From Robinsoniella peoriensis (GTDB lineage: Bacteria > Bacillota > Clostridia > Lachnospirales > Lachnospiraceae): 64,000 nt of DNA. Position 1 is the first letter of the stretch. Each line of letters opens with the position of its first letter. The stretch lies in the NCBI RefSeq assembly GCF_000797495.1, contig NZ_JTGN01000007.1, positions 62,001 to 126,000 of the forward strand. The letters run 5' to 3'. The notes below the pieces were generated by a model, which made no database searches, was not told where the DNA came from, and worked only from the letters and a program-made list of their open reading frames with translations. Positions 36,314-43,788 of the stretch are shown here, in pieces. A program made the translations under genes and the position numbers.

Positions 36314-37120
36314 ATGAAATTTCATGAGTTTGGAAATAAAAACAATCCGTATATCATGATGATCCACGGTGGTGGGAATTCATGGTGGAACTATTTGCGT
36401 CAGGCACGCGTTTTATCCGACCGTTACTATGTGATTCTGCCTACAATGGACGGGCATGGCGAGGAATATGCCTCAAAATACATTTCAACTGAGGATACAG
36501 CAGACAAGTTGATGGCTTATATTAACACTGAATGCAAAGGTCATTTATTTGCACTATGCGGTGTATCTCTTGGCGGTCAGATCGTGATGGAACTTTTATC
36601 CCGAAAACCGGACTTGACCCAAAAAGCTATTATTGATGGCAGCATTTGTTACCCAAAGCCCGTTATGGCACGTTTCTGTATGGGATCGATCCGCTTTTGT
36701 GGCGGACTTTTATTTAGTAAAAGAGCCTGCCGTCTGCAAGTAGCGATGATGCCAAAACTGCTGCCAAAAAAAATGATGTATCCGGAAGAGCTTGTCCAAT
36801 ATTATATGCAGGATATGCCGCACCTTAGGAAAGAGACACTCTATACCATGTACCGTACTTATATGATGCAATATACGCTGAAAGACAGTGTAAGGAAGAC
36901 GAAAGCTGAGGTAATGTATTGGTATGGGGAAAAGGAAATGAAGTGTGTCAAGAATTCTGCAAAGATGTTTAAATCTTATGTACCATCCTGTAAGATATAT
37001 GAGGCAAAAGGATATAATCATGGATATTTATCAATTTATCTGCCGGATGAGTGGCTGGAAATTGCCGAACCATTCTTTCAGAAAGATAAAAAACCTAAGG
37101 ATATAATATCTAAAGAATAA
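36314..37120 (+). CDS. Alpha/beta hydrolase
   Basis: A 268-residue alpha/beta hydrolase: MMIHGGGNSWWNY (oxyanion turn, about 16-28), nucleophile elbow GVSLGGQIVMELL (Ser about 85), VMYWYGEKEMKCV preceding the acidic residue, and catalytic His in GYNHGYLSIY. In operon with the upstream ArsR-like regulator, so expression is probably ligand-controlled. It differs from the hydrolase at 33175 and is not a recent duplicate. Confidence 0.87.
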   Translation: MKFHEFGNKNNPYIMMIHGGGNSWWNYLRQARVLSDRYYVILPTMDGHGEEYASKYISTEDTADKLMAYINTECKGHLFALCGVSLGGQIVMELLSRKPDLTQKAIIDGSICYPKPVMARFCMGSIRFCGGLLFSKRACRLQVAMMPKLLPKKMMYPEELVQYYMQDMPHLRKETLYTMYRTYMMQYTLKDSVRKTKAEVMYWYGEKEMKCVKNSAKMFKSYVPSCKIYEAKGYNHGYLSIYLPDEWLEIAEPFFQKDKKPKDIISKE

Positions 37121-37206
37121 AAAGCTAAACATAAGATGTTGGATAAAAAGATGCGGGAAAAGAATACAAAGAAACAGGAATAAGATAATATTCTATTGAA
37201 AAGCCG

Positions 37207-37232
37207 GACAAGTGATTATATTGTCACTTGTC
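37207..37232. terminator. Hairpin between the hydrolase and a small convergent gene
   Basis: GACAAGTGA (37207-37215) pairs with TCACTTGTC (37224-37232), followed by TTATTCAATTTT on the plus strand. It ends at the stop codon of the minus-strand gene. Confidence 0.6.
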
Positions 37233-37439
37233 TTATTCAATTTTATTACGCTCATCAATTCTTAATAATATTTTACTATATAAGTTCTCACTGAGTTCAT
37301 CAGTTAGATCCGGACATTCCTCATTAGTAAGAAATTTCTCGTATTCATCTGTGATTAAAATCAATATTTCTCTGATCCGGGCAGAAAATCTATGGTCACA
37401 AGATTTTTGAAGTTTCTTTTTTCGTTGGCGTTTATTCAT
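37233..37439 (-). CDS. Small hypothetical protein (68 aa)
   Basis: A highly charged, basic N-terminal protein (MNKRQRKKKLQKSCDHRF) with a helical C-terminal part (IREILILITDEYEKFL, LYSKILLRIDERN). GGAGGG six bases before the ATG supports a real gene. No family recognised. The basic start could suit nucleic-acid binding, but that is only a guess. Confidence 0.6.
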   Translation of the reverse strand: MNKRQRKKKLQKSCDHRFSARIREILILITDEYEKFLTNEECPDLTDELSENLYSKILLRIDERNKIE

Positions 37440-37755
37440 GGTATCCCTCCAGTATTGGTTATACTGATTATATTACATAACTAACAAATTGTGCCTGGTA
37501 ATTAATGGCAGAATAAAGAGCGTTTTATAACGCTGATATATTGATGTTACAAAGAACGTGTTTGTAAACAGACTTTAATAGTCTATAAAGTTTGATTTTG
37601 CATATGCCCAGTGTTTCGAAAAACAAAAGAACAAGTATTTTATGCAAATTCAAGTTTAAAGGACTATTATTATAAATAATTATAAAACAAATAGCTATAT
37701 GTGTCAAAAAAAATTATGAACCATACACTGAATAGGCTGGTGTAAGAATAGAATA
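37440..37755. other. Intergenic stretch without recognisable features
   Basis: AT-rich, no frame of useful length, no RNA gene seen. It probably holds the promoter of the minus-strand 68-aa gene. Confidence 0.5.
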
Positions 37756-37800
37756 GAGCAGTAACCTACAGATGATATTTCATCCAACGAGGTACTGCTC
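37756..37800 (-). terminator. Hairpin ending the DUF2089 operon
   Basis: GAGCAGT (37756-37762) pairs with ACTGCTC (37794-37800), extended by ACCT/AGGT and GATGA/TCATC inside. On the minus strand it lies 10 bp after the last stop codon. The U-tract is poor (TATTCTATTCTT). Confidence 0.5.
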
Positions 37801-37810
37801 ATAATAACAT

Positions 37811-38074
37811 CTATAGCCTTAAGGATACGAATGTGCCATCCGCTGCTTCCACATGCACGATCTCTAGACCTTTATTTTCTTTTAAAATATCCAGACATTC
37901 TCCCAATATCATGCTGATGTATTCTTTCGTTATCAGACAGCAATAAGGTTCCGGTGTATTTACTTTTAATTCTTCAAATATCCTGTCGGGAAGTATTTTT
38001 ATAACAAATCCAATCATGGCGACCGGCACAGGCATGTAAAAACGAAAATCTTTTGTTCTGATTTTTACTTTCAT
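37811..38074 (-). CDS. Hypothetical protein, third gene of the DUF2089 operon (87 aa)
   Basis: A short protein ending EIVHVEAADGTFVSLRL, which closely echoes the end of the neighbouring protein (DFVNVEAADGTTVRIFVD). The two therefore share a C-terminal repeat-like strand module. The middle (FVIKILPDRIFEELKV) has a hydrophobic stretch. Probably translated from the same mRNA 14 bp after the preceding gene. Function unknown. Confidence 0.65.
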   Translation of the reverse strand: MKVKIRTKDFRFYMPVPVAMIGFVIKILPDRIFEELKVNTPEPYCCLITKEYISMILGECLDILKENKGLEIVHVEAADGTFVSLRL

Positions 38075-38088
38075 ATCATAAATCTCTA

Positions 38089-38472
38089 TTAGTCAACAAA
38101 TATTCTGACTGTTGTTCCATCCGCTGCCTCTACATTTACAAAATCGCCTTCAATTTCCCCATCCAGACATTCTGAAATGGCATCCATCATGCTGGTAAGA
38201 TCGACACCCTTCAGGTCTTTTTCCGGTATGGGAAGTTTACCGGTTACTTTCAAAATCTTCTTAATGGCCCCTACCGGAAACTGGATATTTACCTTATCGC
38301 CGGAAATACTGTCGACAATAACGCGGAACATCTTTTTATCATAGCTGCTCTTGACAATAGCGGACTGCTGTACCGGTAAATCTATATTCATGGCTGACAT
38401 CAGTTCTGCGGCTTGCTCAGCAGTAATTGTTCCTTCTTCTACCATTTTTAAAATTCTCAATCTTTCATCCAT
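38089..38472 (-). CDS. SHOCT-like domain protein (127 aa)
   Basis: Starts MDERLRILKMVEEGTITAEQAAELMSAMN, a short helical module of the EG-IT-EQA-LL type. A beta-rich middle (FRVIVDSISGDKVNIQFPVGAIKKI) and a C-terminal acidic segment ending VEAADGTTVRIFVD follow. The ATG at 38472 follows AAAAAAGGAG; the frame opens seven codons earlier, over the ribosome binding site. The same EG-IT-DQA module ends the upstream DUF2089 protein. Operon member; probably part of an envelope or stress-sensing circuit, by analogy with DUF2089 neighbours. Confidence 0.75.
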   Translation of the reverse strand: MDERLRILKMVEEGTITAEQAAELMSAMNIDLPVQQSAIVKSSYDKKMFRVIVDSISGDKVNIQFPVGAIKKILKVTGKLPIPEKDLKGVDLTSMMDAISECLDGEIEGDFVNVEAADGTTVRIFVD

Positions 38473-38494
38473 AATAAATCTCCTTTTTTGCATC

Positions 38495-38854
38495 TTATTT
38501 TAATTGTGCAATCGCCTGATCTGCGGTAATTTCTCCATTTTCCAGAGCCTTTAGAATTTCCTCTCTTTTAACCGACTGATCGTCTGTTCCTGCTTCATAT
38601 CCAAGCTTTTTAATTATTGAGTCCAGTTTGGAGCGGACTGTGGGATAGGATATGCCAAGTTCCTTCTCCACTTCTTTGATATTCCCCCGACACCTAATAA
38701 ATGTCTCTGTAAAATACAGGTCCTCATCTGACAGATAATCGAATTTGCTAAGTCTGAAATTATTTTCAATTACCGTATCGCAGGAATCACATTTAAGTCT
38801 TGCAACTGTCAACTCATTGTTACATACCGGACAACGACTAATGATCTTTTGCAT
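38495..38854 (-). CDS. DUF2089 family zinc-ribbon/HTH protein
   Basis: A 119-residue putative regulator: N-terminal zinc ribbon (CPVC at about 8-11 and CDSC at about 22-25), a helix-turn-helix-like core FIRCRGNIKEVEKELGISYPTVRSKLDSIIKKLGYE (about 52-87), and the C-terminal module ILKALENGEITADQAIAQL. The HTH resembles AsnC/Fis-like folds in which the ribbon is the sensor. First gene of a three-gene operon with a strong promoter. Confidence 0.85.
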   Translation of the reverse strand: MQKIISRCPVCNNELTVARLKCDSCDTVIENNFRLSKFDYLSDEDLYFTETFIRCRGNIKEVEKELGISYPTVRSKLDSIIKKLGYEAGTDDQSVKREEILKALENGEITADQAIAQLK

Positions 38855-38880
38855 ACCAACACTTCCTTTCTGTTAATATC

Positions 38881-38909
38881 AATATAGTATCAAAAATTAA
38901 AAATGTCAA
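38881..38909 (-). promoter_or_regulatory. Promoter of the DUF2089 operon
   Basis: On the minus strand TTGACA (38909-38904), 17-bp AT-only-like spacer, TATATT (38886-38881), about 26 bp upstream of the ATG. Confidence 0.8.
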
Positions 38910-39156
38910 CCATTAAATTAATATATTCAATATAAATATTAAAAATATTAATGCAGGGTTATATTATGGCATCTGGATGCCATCTGGGAACGGGATGTGG
39001 ATGGAAGTGATTGCGATTCGATTTACATATGAATCTGACGTGAAATTGGCGTGATGTAATAAACACCAAATCACCTTACAAAGTGAGGAGACTCTTCAGC
39101 TATGTCATAAATTTTATAATACCACAAATCTTTTTCTTAAAATAATATACCTTATA

Positions 39157-39165
39157 TGATATAAT
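39157..39165 (+). promoter_or_regulatory. Extended -10 promoter of the two-TM protein gene
   Basis: TGATATAAT, an extended -10 without a good -35. The sequence from here to the ATG (ATAATATGGA, GGGAGGTA) is shared with the truncated paralogue at 62.2 kb. Confidence 0.6.
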
Positions 39166-39191
39166 ATGGAAAGATCCGGGAGGTAATAGAT

Positions 39192-39620
39192 ATGTACAAA
39201 AAAAGCAGCTACGAAAAAAGAAAGATAAATAATTTTATTAAATTCTGCTGTAATGCAAGAGTAGGTGAGATAAAAAGGAGAATAAAAGACATGAGTGAAG
39301 GAGAAGTAGTCTGGATTCGGGCAAAGTTGAAATACAAAATTACTGCAAACGAGAATAGTTCTATGAATTTTTCAATGTTAGCACTTTGCATATCAACTGT
39401 CTCAATATTAATGACTATTGTTCAATTTTTGATGAATTCTGATAAAATAATTTTAACAGAAGAAAAAATCTTAGAATTGAAAACATTATTTCTGGTGTTG
39501 GTTGTATGCATCTCTATTTATGTGATAGGTGTTATGTGCTATTCAGTATATTTATCAGTTAAAAACGCCAAGGCTACAATGGCATTGAGCTACCTCGATG
39601 ATTTCGGGAAAAAAGAATAG
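39192..39620 (+). CDS. Two-TM membrane protein with a truncated paralogue at 62.2 kb
   Basis: A 142-residue protein. The N-terminal 45 residues are basic and cytosolic (KKSSYEKRKINNFIKFCCNARVG). Two transmembrane helices follow (FSMLALCISTVSILMTIVQFL at about 58-78 and LFLVLVVCISIYVIGVMCYSVY at about 99-120), then a conserved tail (KNAKATMALSYLDDFGKKE). GGGAGGTAA precedes the ATG. The promoter, both ends of the protein and the bases after the stop recur at 62206-62372, just before a KAP NTPase gene. Function unknown; the linkage suggests a membrane partner of that NTPase. Confidence 0.75.
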   Translation: MYKKSSYEKRKINNFIKFCCNARVGEIKRRIKDMSEGEVVWIRAKLKYKITANENSSMNFSMLALCISTVSILMTIVQFLMNSDKIILTEEKILELKTLFLVLVVCISIYVIGVMCYSVYLSVKNAKATMALSYLDDFGKKE

Positions 39621-39653
39621 GAGATAGGTCCAGGTACTGCGTTATAAAAATGA

Positions 39654-39679
39654 GTCAAATGATAACATTTTCATTTGAC
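39654..39679. terminator. Hairpin after the two-TM gene
   Basis: GTCAAATGA pairs perfectly with TCATTTGAC across an 8-nt loop, without a T-tract. A weak terminator candidate. Confidence 0.4.
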
Positions 39680-39761
39680 CATTAGCAGATACTTGCTTTG
39701 CATGAAATATAAAAAAATCATTCACATCCTGACAAATCATTTCCAACAATATCTGTTAAAC

Positions 39762-39896
39762 TTATTTCCATTTAAAAATTTTCTCCATAATTATTTTTAT
39801 AAGATCTTTTTCATTCCACCACTTCTGTAATTCATTGATACCAAAATCATCTTTATTTATTTTAATCCGATGCCGCAATATTGTTTCTTCAAAGAG
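39762..39896 (-). pseudogene. Possible coding remnant (44 codons)
   Basis: A minus-strand frame opens after a stop and reads LFEETILRHRIKINKDDFGI then NELQKWWNEKDLIKIIMEKI, ending FKWK. The composition is protein-like (amphipathic, W/K/E-rich), but it has no start with a ribosome binding site. Best read as the C-terminal scrap of a lost gene; it could also be chance. Confidence 0.3.
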
Positions 39897-39984
39897 TCAA
39901 TTATAATAGTAAGCAAACATGTTGACTTTAAACACTTCTTTTGCTAACTATAAATAATGGAGTATTCCATATAGAATTAAATGA

Positions 39985-40061
39985 TGTAACACATAGATGT
40001 ACTTGCTTATTGACAAAATGTAATGAGTGTGTTACATTTAGAATGTAAGCAAGCCGTTACA
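39985..40061. promoter_or_regulatory. Promoter and operator cluster of the Xre gene
   Basis: TTGACA (40010-40015) with a 17-bp spacer to TACATT (40033-40038). TGTAA/TTACA half-sites occur at 39985, 40019, 40032, 40044 and 40057, including the inverted pair ACAAAATGTAA and TTACATTTTGT. This pattern suits cooperative binding by the HTH protein encoded just downstream, that is, autorepression. Confidence 0.55.
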
Positions 40062-40087
40062 TTTTGTGAAGTAAAGGAGGTTGAAAT

Positions 40088-40300
40088 TTGATATATAATC
40101 GCATTAAGGTTTTGAGGGCAGAACGTAATTGGACACAGGCTGATTTAGCGTATAAAGTAGGAATATCCAGGCAAGCTGTTATATCAATAGAAAAATATAA
40201 GTATGTGCCTTCATTAGAATTAGCTTTCAAGATAGCAGAAGTATTTGATGTTTCAATTAACGAAGTGTTTGAACACAAGGAGGACAAAATCAATGAATGA
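40088..40300 (+). CDS. Xre-family helix-turn-helix regulator
   Basis: A 70-residue Cro/CI-like regulator: NRIKVLRAERNWTQADLAYKVGISRQAVISIEKYKYVPSLELAFKIAEVFDVSINEVF is a full HTH_3 domain. The start is TTG behind AAAGGAGG (7 nt). The stop overlaps the start of the next gene by 8 bp. Regulators of this size paired with a small membrane protein are common in Firmicutes. The target is probably its own operon, judging by half-sites over the promoter. Confidence 0.88.
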   Translation: MIYNRIKVLRAERNWTQADLAYKVGISRQAVISIEKYKYVPSLELAFKIAEVFDVSINEVFEHKEDKINE

Positions 40301-40616
40301 ACAATTAATTATTTTATTTTTCCTGATTATAGGGGTGGCAGCTACACTTTTTCTATATATATGGAAGGCAAAGAAAGAGATTGAGTACAAAAAAGATGAA
40401 CGTTGGCAAGTTATTCAAAATAGAGCAAATAGTGCTGCAAATGTTTCTAATTATATTTTGATATTAGTAGTTACAGTATTAGATATTCTGGTGTTATATG
40501 CAGATATCCAAATATCCCTAACATGGAATAGATTTCTTACTTGGGTTATATTATTCATTGCTATGCGTAATGCATTGGAGCTGGCTGCTTTATTATATTT
40601 TGATAAGAAAATGTAA
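40293..40616 (+). CDS. Small integral membrane protein paired with the Xre regulator
   Basis: 107 residues with three likely membrane helices (LIILFFLIIGVAATLFLYIW at about 5-24; NYILILVVTVLDILVLYADI; FLTWVILFIAMRNALELAALLYF) and a basic loop with KKDERWQVIQNRANSAA. The ATG overlaps the Xre stop by 8 bp, and AAGGAGG upstream fits. The DERWxxI..RA motif occurs in small membrane proteins next to Xre regulators. Function unknown. Confidence 0.75.
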   Translation: MNEQLIILFFLIIGVAATLFLYIWKAKKEIEYKKDERWQVIQNRANSAANVSNYILILVVTVLDILVLYADIQISLTWNRFLTWVILFIAMRNALELAALLYFDKKM

Positions 40617-40777
40617 ATGAATGTTGAAAAATGTTTAAAGAGCAGGATAAAGTAAGTGCGGCAGTAATTAGTAAATCCCAGTATGAATACCGGTCAATGT
40701 CTTCTTGAGTGCTAATACACAGATTTATATTTAGTGACAATTGTAAAGCCCTGCCGCACATACCTATAAACCGCTTT

Positions 40778-41395
40778 TTATATCTTGTTAAGACTTTTAT
40801 CATACAATAGTGTTGATTTGATTGCAAAAAAACTATATAAAATGATAAAGAAAATACAAAATAGCCACGAACATCCTCTAAATAGCGCGAACGGCGTTTC
40901 AAACAGAAAGCACCACAGAAAACCTAACCCATCTAATTCCCACAATCCAGGGGTAAGATACCAGTCTTTAGGAGTGAGCAGGGTTTGAATGCTTATCATA
41001 CCTTGTGATTTCAGCACAATAAAATATGCAATAAAAGCTAATTCACAAGTCAGCCACATATTTGCTATTCTTTTGTATCTGCCTGCACGCGAACGAACAT
41101 CAGAAAAAATATCTTCATCACTGTTGCTGTCTGCTTTTTTAAAATATTGAACACCTGATGATTTTGTACCCACTATATGTTTCCAGCCACTATCCTCAAA
41201 CATTGTCTCATAATCAAGAAAATCTTGATAGTTGCTGAATTTTCTATAATCTATTCTAAATGTAGCTTTTGGGAAATCAACTTTTTTAAAATGATAACAC
41301 AAAGCTTTTTTCTCGAATAAATATCCTTGCTTTGCCATTTTGTTAAGCCATTTTTCTTCCTTTTCAAAGCTTAAAAAGAATTTAAATATCTTCAT
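40778..41395 (-). CDS. DUF2812 membrane protein
   Basis: A 205-residue protein beginning FKFFLSFEKEEKWLNKMAKQGY, the DUF2812 signature (lysine/aromatic-rich soluble head with SGWKHIVGTKSSGVQYFKK). It is followed by about three membrane segments in the C-terminal half. Its start overlaps the PadR gene by 14 bp. PadR-DUF2812 pairs are frequent in Firmicutes, and the regulator presumably controls the membrane protein. Physiological role unknown. Confidence 0.88.
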   Translation of the reverse strand: MKIFKFFLSFEKEEKWLNKMAKQGYLFEKKALCYHFKKVDFPKATFRIDYRKFSNYQDFLDYETMFEDSGWKHIVGTKSSGVQYFKKADSNSDEDIFSDVRSRAGRYKRIANMWLTCELAFIAYFIVLKSQGMISIQTLLTPKDWYLTPGLWELDGLGFLWCFLFETPFALFRGCSWLFCIFFIILYSFFAIKSTLLYDKSLNKI

Positions 41396-41717
41396 CTAAA
41401 ATCTCCTTCCGAAATATATGTTCAGTAGTCTTAAGCATAAATTGCATTCTTTGATAATCAGCATATAAAACGTCCTTGCCTAATTCTGTAATTGTATACA
41501 CCTTTCTGCGGGGATCGTCACTTGGCAGTGACATTATAAGTTTCTTTTTTTGCAAATTTTCAATAGCACCATACATCGTTCCAGCAGCTAATCGTACCTG
41601 CCCACTACTTAATTCTTCAACTTTTTGCATTATTGCATAACCATGTGCTGGCTCTATTAAAGCTAGAAGAACATAGTATATAGTTTCAGTTAAAGGTAAA
41701 TTTTTATCTCTGTTCAT
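41382..41717 (-). CDS. PadR-family transcriptional regulator
   Basis: A 111-residue winged-helix regulator: ETIYYVLLALIEPAHGYAIMQKVEELSSGQVRLAAGTMYGAIENLQKKKLI is a typical PadR N-terminal domain, with the wing SDDPRRKVYTITELGKDVL. A short C-terminal helix serves dimerisation. Just upstream is a perfect 18-bp palindrome likely to be its operator. It heads the operon with the DUF2812 gene. Confidence 0.92.
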   Translation of the reverse strand: MNRDKNLPLTETIYYVLLALIEPAHGYAIMQKVEELSSGQVRLAAGTMYGAIENLQKKKLIMSLPSDDPRRKVYTITELGKDVLYADYQRMQFMLKTTEHIFRKEILDEDI

Positions 41718-41741
41718 CTGTATTGCATCCTTTCTATACAG

Positions 41742-41759
41742 TCAAACTATATAGTTTGA
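41742..41759. promoter_or_regulatory. PadR operator candidate
   Basis: TCAAACTATATAGTTTGA, a perfect 18-bp palindrome about 25 bp upstream of the padR ATG, followed by TTATATACAG. PadR-type regulators commonly bind such ACTATATAGT-like sites in their own promoters. Confidence 0.72.
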
Positions 41760-41872
41760 TTATATACAGTGAAGATGTATATGTCAATAGATATTGAAAG
41801 AATAGAAAAGAAGCAGGGATTTTCTTGCTTTCTTGCAATTTTTGAAAATCGGGAGAACTTATGAGATTGAAT

Positions 41873-41935
41873 TTATTACCATATAGACAAGAATAGATAC
41901 TAGTTGGTCAATAGGGGATAAAAATGTGATAGTAA
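41873..41935 (+). repeat. Upstream sequence shared with the subtilase locus
   Basis: TTACCATATAGACAAGAATA, TACTAGTTGGTCAATAGGGG and the following AAAATG closely match 48229-48290 upstream of the subtilase gene. Marks a duplicated segment. Confidence 0.65.
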
Positions 41936-42339
41936 TGCTGCCAGTAAATAATACTATGGCTGCAAACAAAAAATTAGTAATGACAATACTGGTATACCAG
42001 ATTAAGTTTTATATCAAATCCAGACCTAAAACTACATGCGAAATTAGCAGATGCTAATTTTAAATATAATCGAATTAGCAGAAAAGAATTGACGAAAAAG
42101 CTGCCAGATCTGGCTTAGAAATAACAATTGGTTTAAAATTCACATTAAACTACAAAATCTTGTGAAAACAATAGTCTAATTAAACCAAAGACATTTAATA
42201 GAATCAATAAGAGTACTAAACAAATAATTGGAAAAGCAAATAAAAAGTTGAAGATAGTGCTTAGAGATTCTAATAAACAAAGAATACAAACAGTAAAATC
42301 AAGGTACATTTAGCAGTGAAGTTTATTGTCCGTAAATAA
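41926..42339 (+). pseudogene. Decayed copy of the LRR surface-protein gene
   Basis: Frames here match the intact LRR gene at 50826-51905. A signal-peptide end NNTMAA corresponds to NTMAA. NDNTGIPD-stop-VLYQ matches NDKTGIPDKVLYQ. After a deletion of nearly all leucine-rich repeats, ANFKYNRISRKELTKKLP matches TEFKYNNISAKEFDKKLP, then NLVKTIV, TKQIIGKANKK and the final KFIVRK match NLVETIH, TKQITGIANKN and KFTVRN. In-frame stops and frameshifts show it is dead. Confidence 0.82.
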
Positions 42340-42377
42340 CAAAGTAATCCATGTAAATGAATATCATCAATTAGATA

Positions 42378-42424
42378 ATAAGCCTGAAACCGCTTAACCG
42401 CAGTTATGGGCTTATTTCCTTAAA
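42378..42424 (+). terminator. Duplicated terminator of the decayed LRR gene
   Basis: AAGCC..GGGCTT with the inner stem AACCGC/GCAGTT forms a hairpin followed by ATTTCCTT. It is nearly the same as the terminator after the intact LRR gene at 51943-51980. Confidence 0.6.
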
Positions 42425-42536
42425 TATTCAATTAGTAATACTATTGTATTTGTCTAAAGAAAGATATGCAATTTGGCAATTGAAGATATTCCCAATTTAT
42501 ATCGGAGAAAGTAGTAGTTATATTAAATCAGAGATG

Positions 42537-42866
42537 TTATCGTTCTACAACAATTGTCAACATAACTAAATCTTCGTCACCAGTATTGGTAATGCTATGC
42601 TCAGAACCTTTTTGGCAAATATGGCATACTCCCGCCATAAGAATTTCCTCTTTGCCATCACAGATAGCTTTTCCGGTACCTGACAATATATAGTTAATAT
42701 CATCACTTGTTTGATGACTATGCACACCAATAGAACCTCTAGCATGAATACGGCATGGATTAATTTTTCCATTGTCGCTCATAAACATCTTAGCTGACAT
42801 TTCACCATTACCACCATTCATTCCAGTTATTTTTCGCTCTGCAATTTCATTAAAATTAATAAACAT
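42537..42866 (-). CDS. Cupin-domain protein, copy 1
   Basis: A 109-residue single-domain cupin: GSIGVHSHQTSDDINYILSGTG (metal-binding His pair, motif 1, about 45-66) and motif 2 GVCHICQKGSEHSITNTGDEDLVMLTIV. GGAGGTCATAAC precedes the ATG. It differs from copy 2 (59199-59528) at only about ten residues and many of the same bases, a recent duplication. The upstream gene in this copy is a lipoprotein. Likely a small-molecule-binding or epimerase-like cupin; substrate unknown. Confidence 0.87.
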   Translation of the reverse strand: MFINFNEIAERKITGMNGGNGEMSAKMFMSDNGKINPCRIHARGSIGVHSHQTSDDINYILSGTGKAICDGKEEILMAGVCHICQKGSEHSITNTGDEDLVMLTIVVER

Positions 42867-42923
42867 GTTATGACCTCCACAAACTAATTTTGGTTTTAAT
42901 AGCTTTACTGTTAAGTTAATATT

Positions 42924-43310
42924 CTATTCTATTCGAACTTCAATATCTTTAAATTTAACATGAACCGTTATATCTTCATCTGTTGTATTTTGCACGGAAA
43001 CCCCAACCTTAAACCAAGAACCTTTTTTTACATGTATATCTATTGGTTTTCCAGGTGAAAGATATATTGGTCCATAAGCGTTTTTATCTTTACCCTCTAT
43101 CGTTTTTAAAACGATTTCCGTATCAACTAATCCCTCACCAGATGAAATGGTAATTTGATTATTAAGGGGAGAAATTTCTTCATCAGAATAAACAAATTCT
43201 GAATTTCCAGCAGGTACTACAACGCTGATATCAAAATCGGCTCTTTTACCACAACCAGTGATTGCAATACATAACATCAATGATATGGCAAACGAATTTA
43301 TTTTTTTCAT
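42924..43310 (-). CDS. Predicted lipoprotein (128 aa)
   Basis: Signal peptide with a lipobox: KKINSFAISLMLCIAITGC, with Cys at 20 as the lipidation site. The mature part is a beta-rich domain (ADFDISVVVPAGNSEFVYSD; ITISSGEGLVDTEIVLK; VKKGSWFKVGVSVQNTTDEDITVHVKFKD) resembling a small Ig-like extracellular fold. Located between a promoter-like repeat and cupin copy 1. The equivalent position at 59.8-60.05 kb holds an unrelated DUF3781 gene. Function unknown. Confidence 0.75.
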   Translation of the reverse strand: MKKINSFAISLMLCIAITGCGKRADFDISVVVPAGNSEFVYSDEEISPLNNQITISSGEGLVDTEIVLKTIEGKDKNAYGPIYLSPGKPIDIHVKKGSWFKVGVSVQNTTDEDITVHVKFKDIEVRIE

Positions 43311-43337
43311 TATTCATCTTCTCCACAACTTTAACTT

Positions 43338-43390
43338 TAATTGATTTAAATATATCATATAGAAGTAGAAGAAGCTACTAATAAAATGGT
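43338..43390. repeat. Shared upstream segment, lipoprotein copy
   Basis: The stretch containing CATATAGAAGTAGAAGAAGC and AAAATGGTA matches 60075-60125 upstream of the DUF3781 gene. Both lie just 5' of a minus-strand gene followed by a cupin copy, so they probably carry the same promoter. Confidence 0.65.
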
Positions 43391-43465
43391 AGTTTCTCAT
43401 AACCGTGTAGAACATCAAGAATATGACCAAATTCATAGTTTGGTAAAGACACAAGATAAATGTTA

Positions 43466-43649
43466 GGCAATCAAGGGCAATCAAAAAATAAAGACGTAAA
43501 AAAAGTGGAAAACCCCAGTAAATACAAGGCTTTTCCACAATTCAATTAACAGTCCGTAGGGGAATCGAACCCCACGACACACTGAAAAACACTGATAGAA
43601 AGGGGATTTTTTGCACATCTTTTTTTTAGGCAATCAACTAGGCAATCAA
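43466..43649. other. Possible attachment-site remnant with paired short repeats
   Basis: GGCAATCAA occurs four times in two pairs: at 43466 and 43476, and at 43629 and 43641. Between the pairs (43551-43577) lies a minus-strand tRNA-3'-end-like T-arm, GTGGGG-TTCGATT-CCCCT. Pairs of short direct repeats on either side of a tRNA-like core resemble arm-type and core sites of tyrosine-integrase attachment sites. No integrase gene is present nearby, so this is only a candidate. Confidence 0.35.
43498..43538 (-). terminator. Minus-strand intrinsic terminator
   Basis: GTGGAAAA (43505-43512) pairs with TTTTCCAC (43531-43538), and on the minus strand seven Ts follow the stem. It could end transcripts from the 45.5-43.8 kb gene pair. 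Confidence 0.7.
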
Positions 43650-43788
43650 AAGGTACTAATAATAATAGATATGCAACACAATAATGATAAAACAAATATG
43701 AGTATTAAAATAGTCATAGAAGCCGTTTCAGATGAAACTCTGTTTTTATGACTATTTTAGTGCTTATTAGGATAATTGTCTATATTAC

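Noticed and set aside
43314..43538. 74-codon minus-strand frame upstream of the lipoprotein
   Set aside because: It overlaps a terminator, short repeats and a promoter-like segment, and has no start signal.
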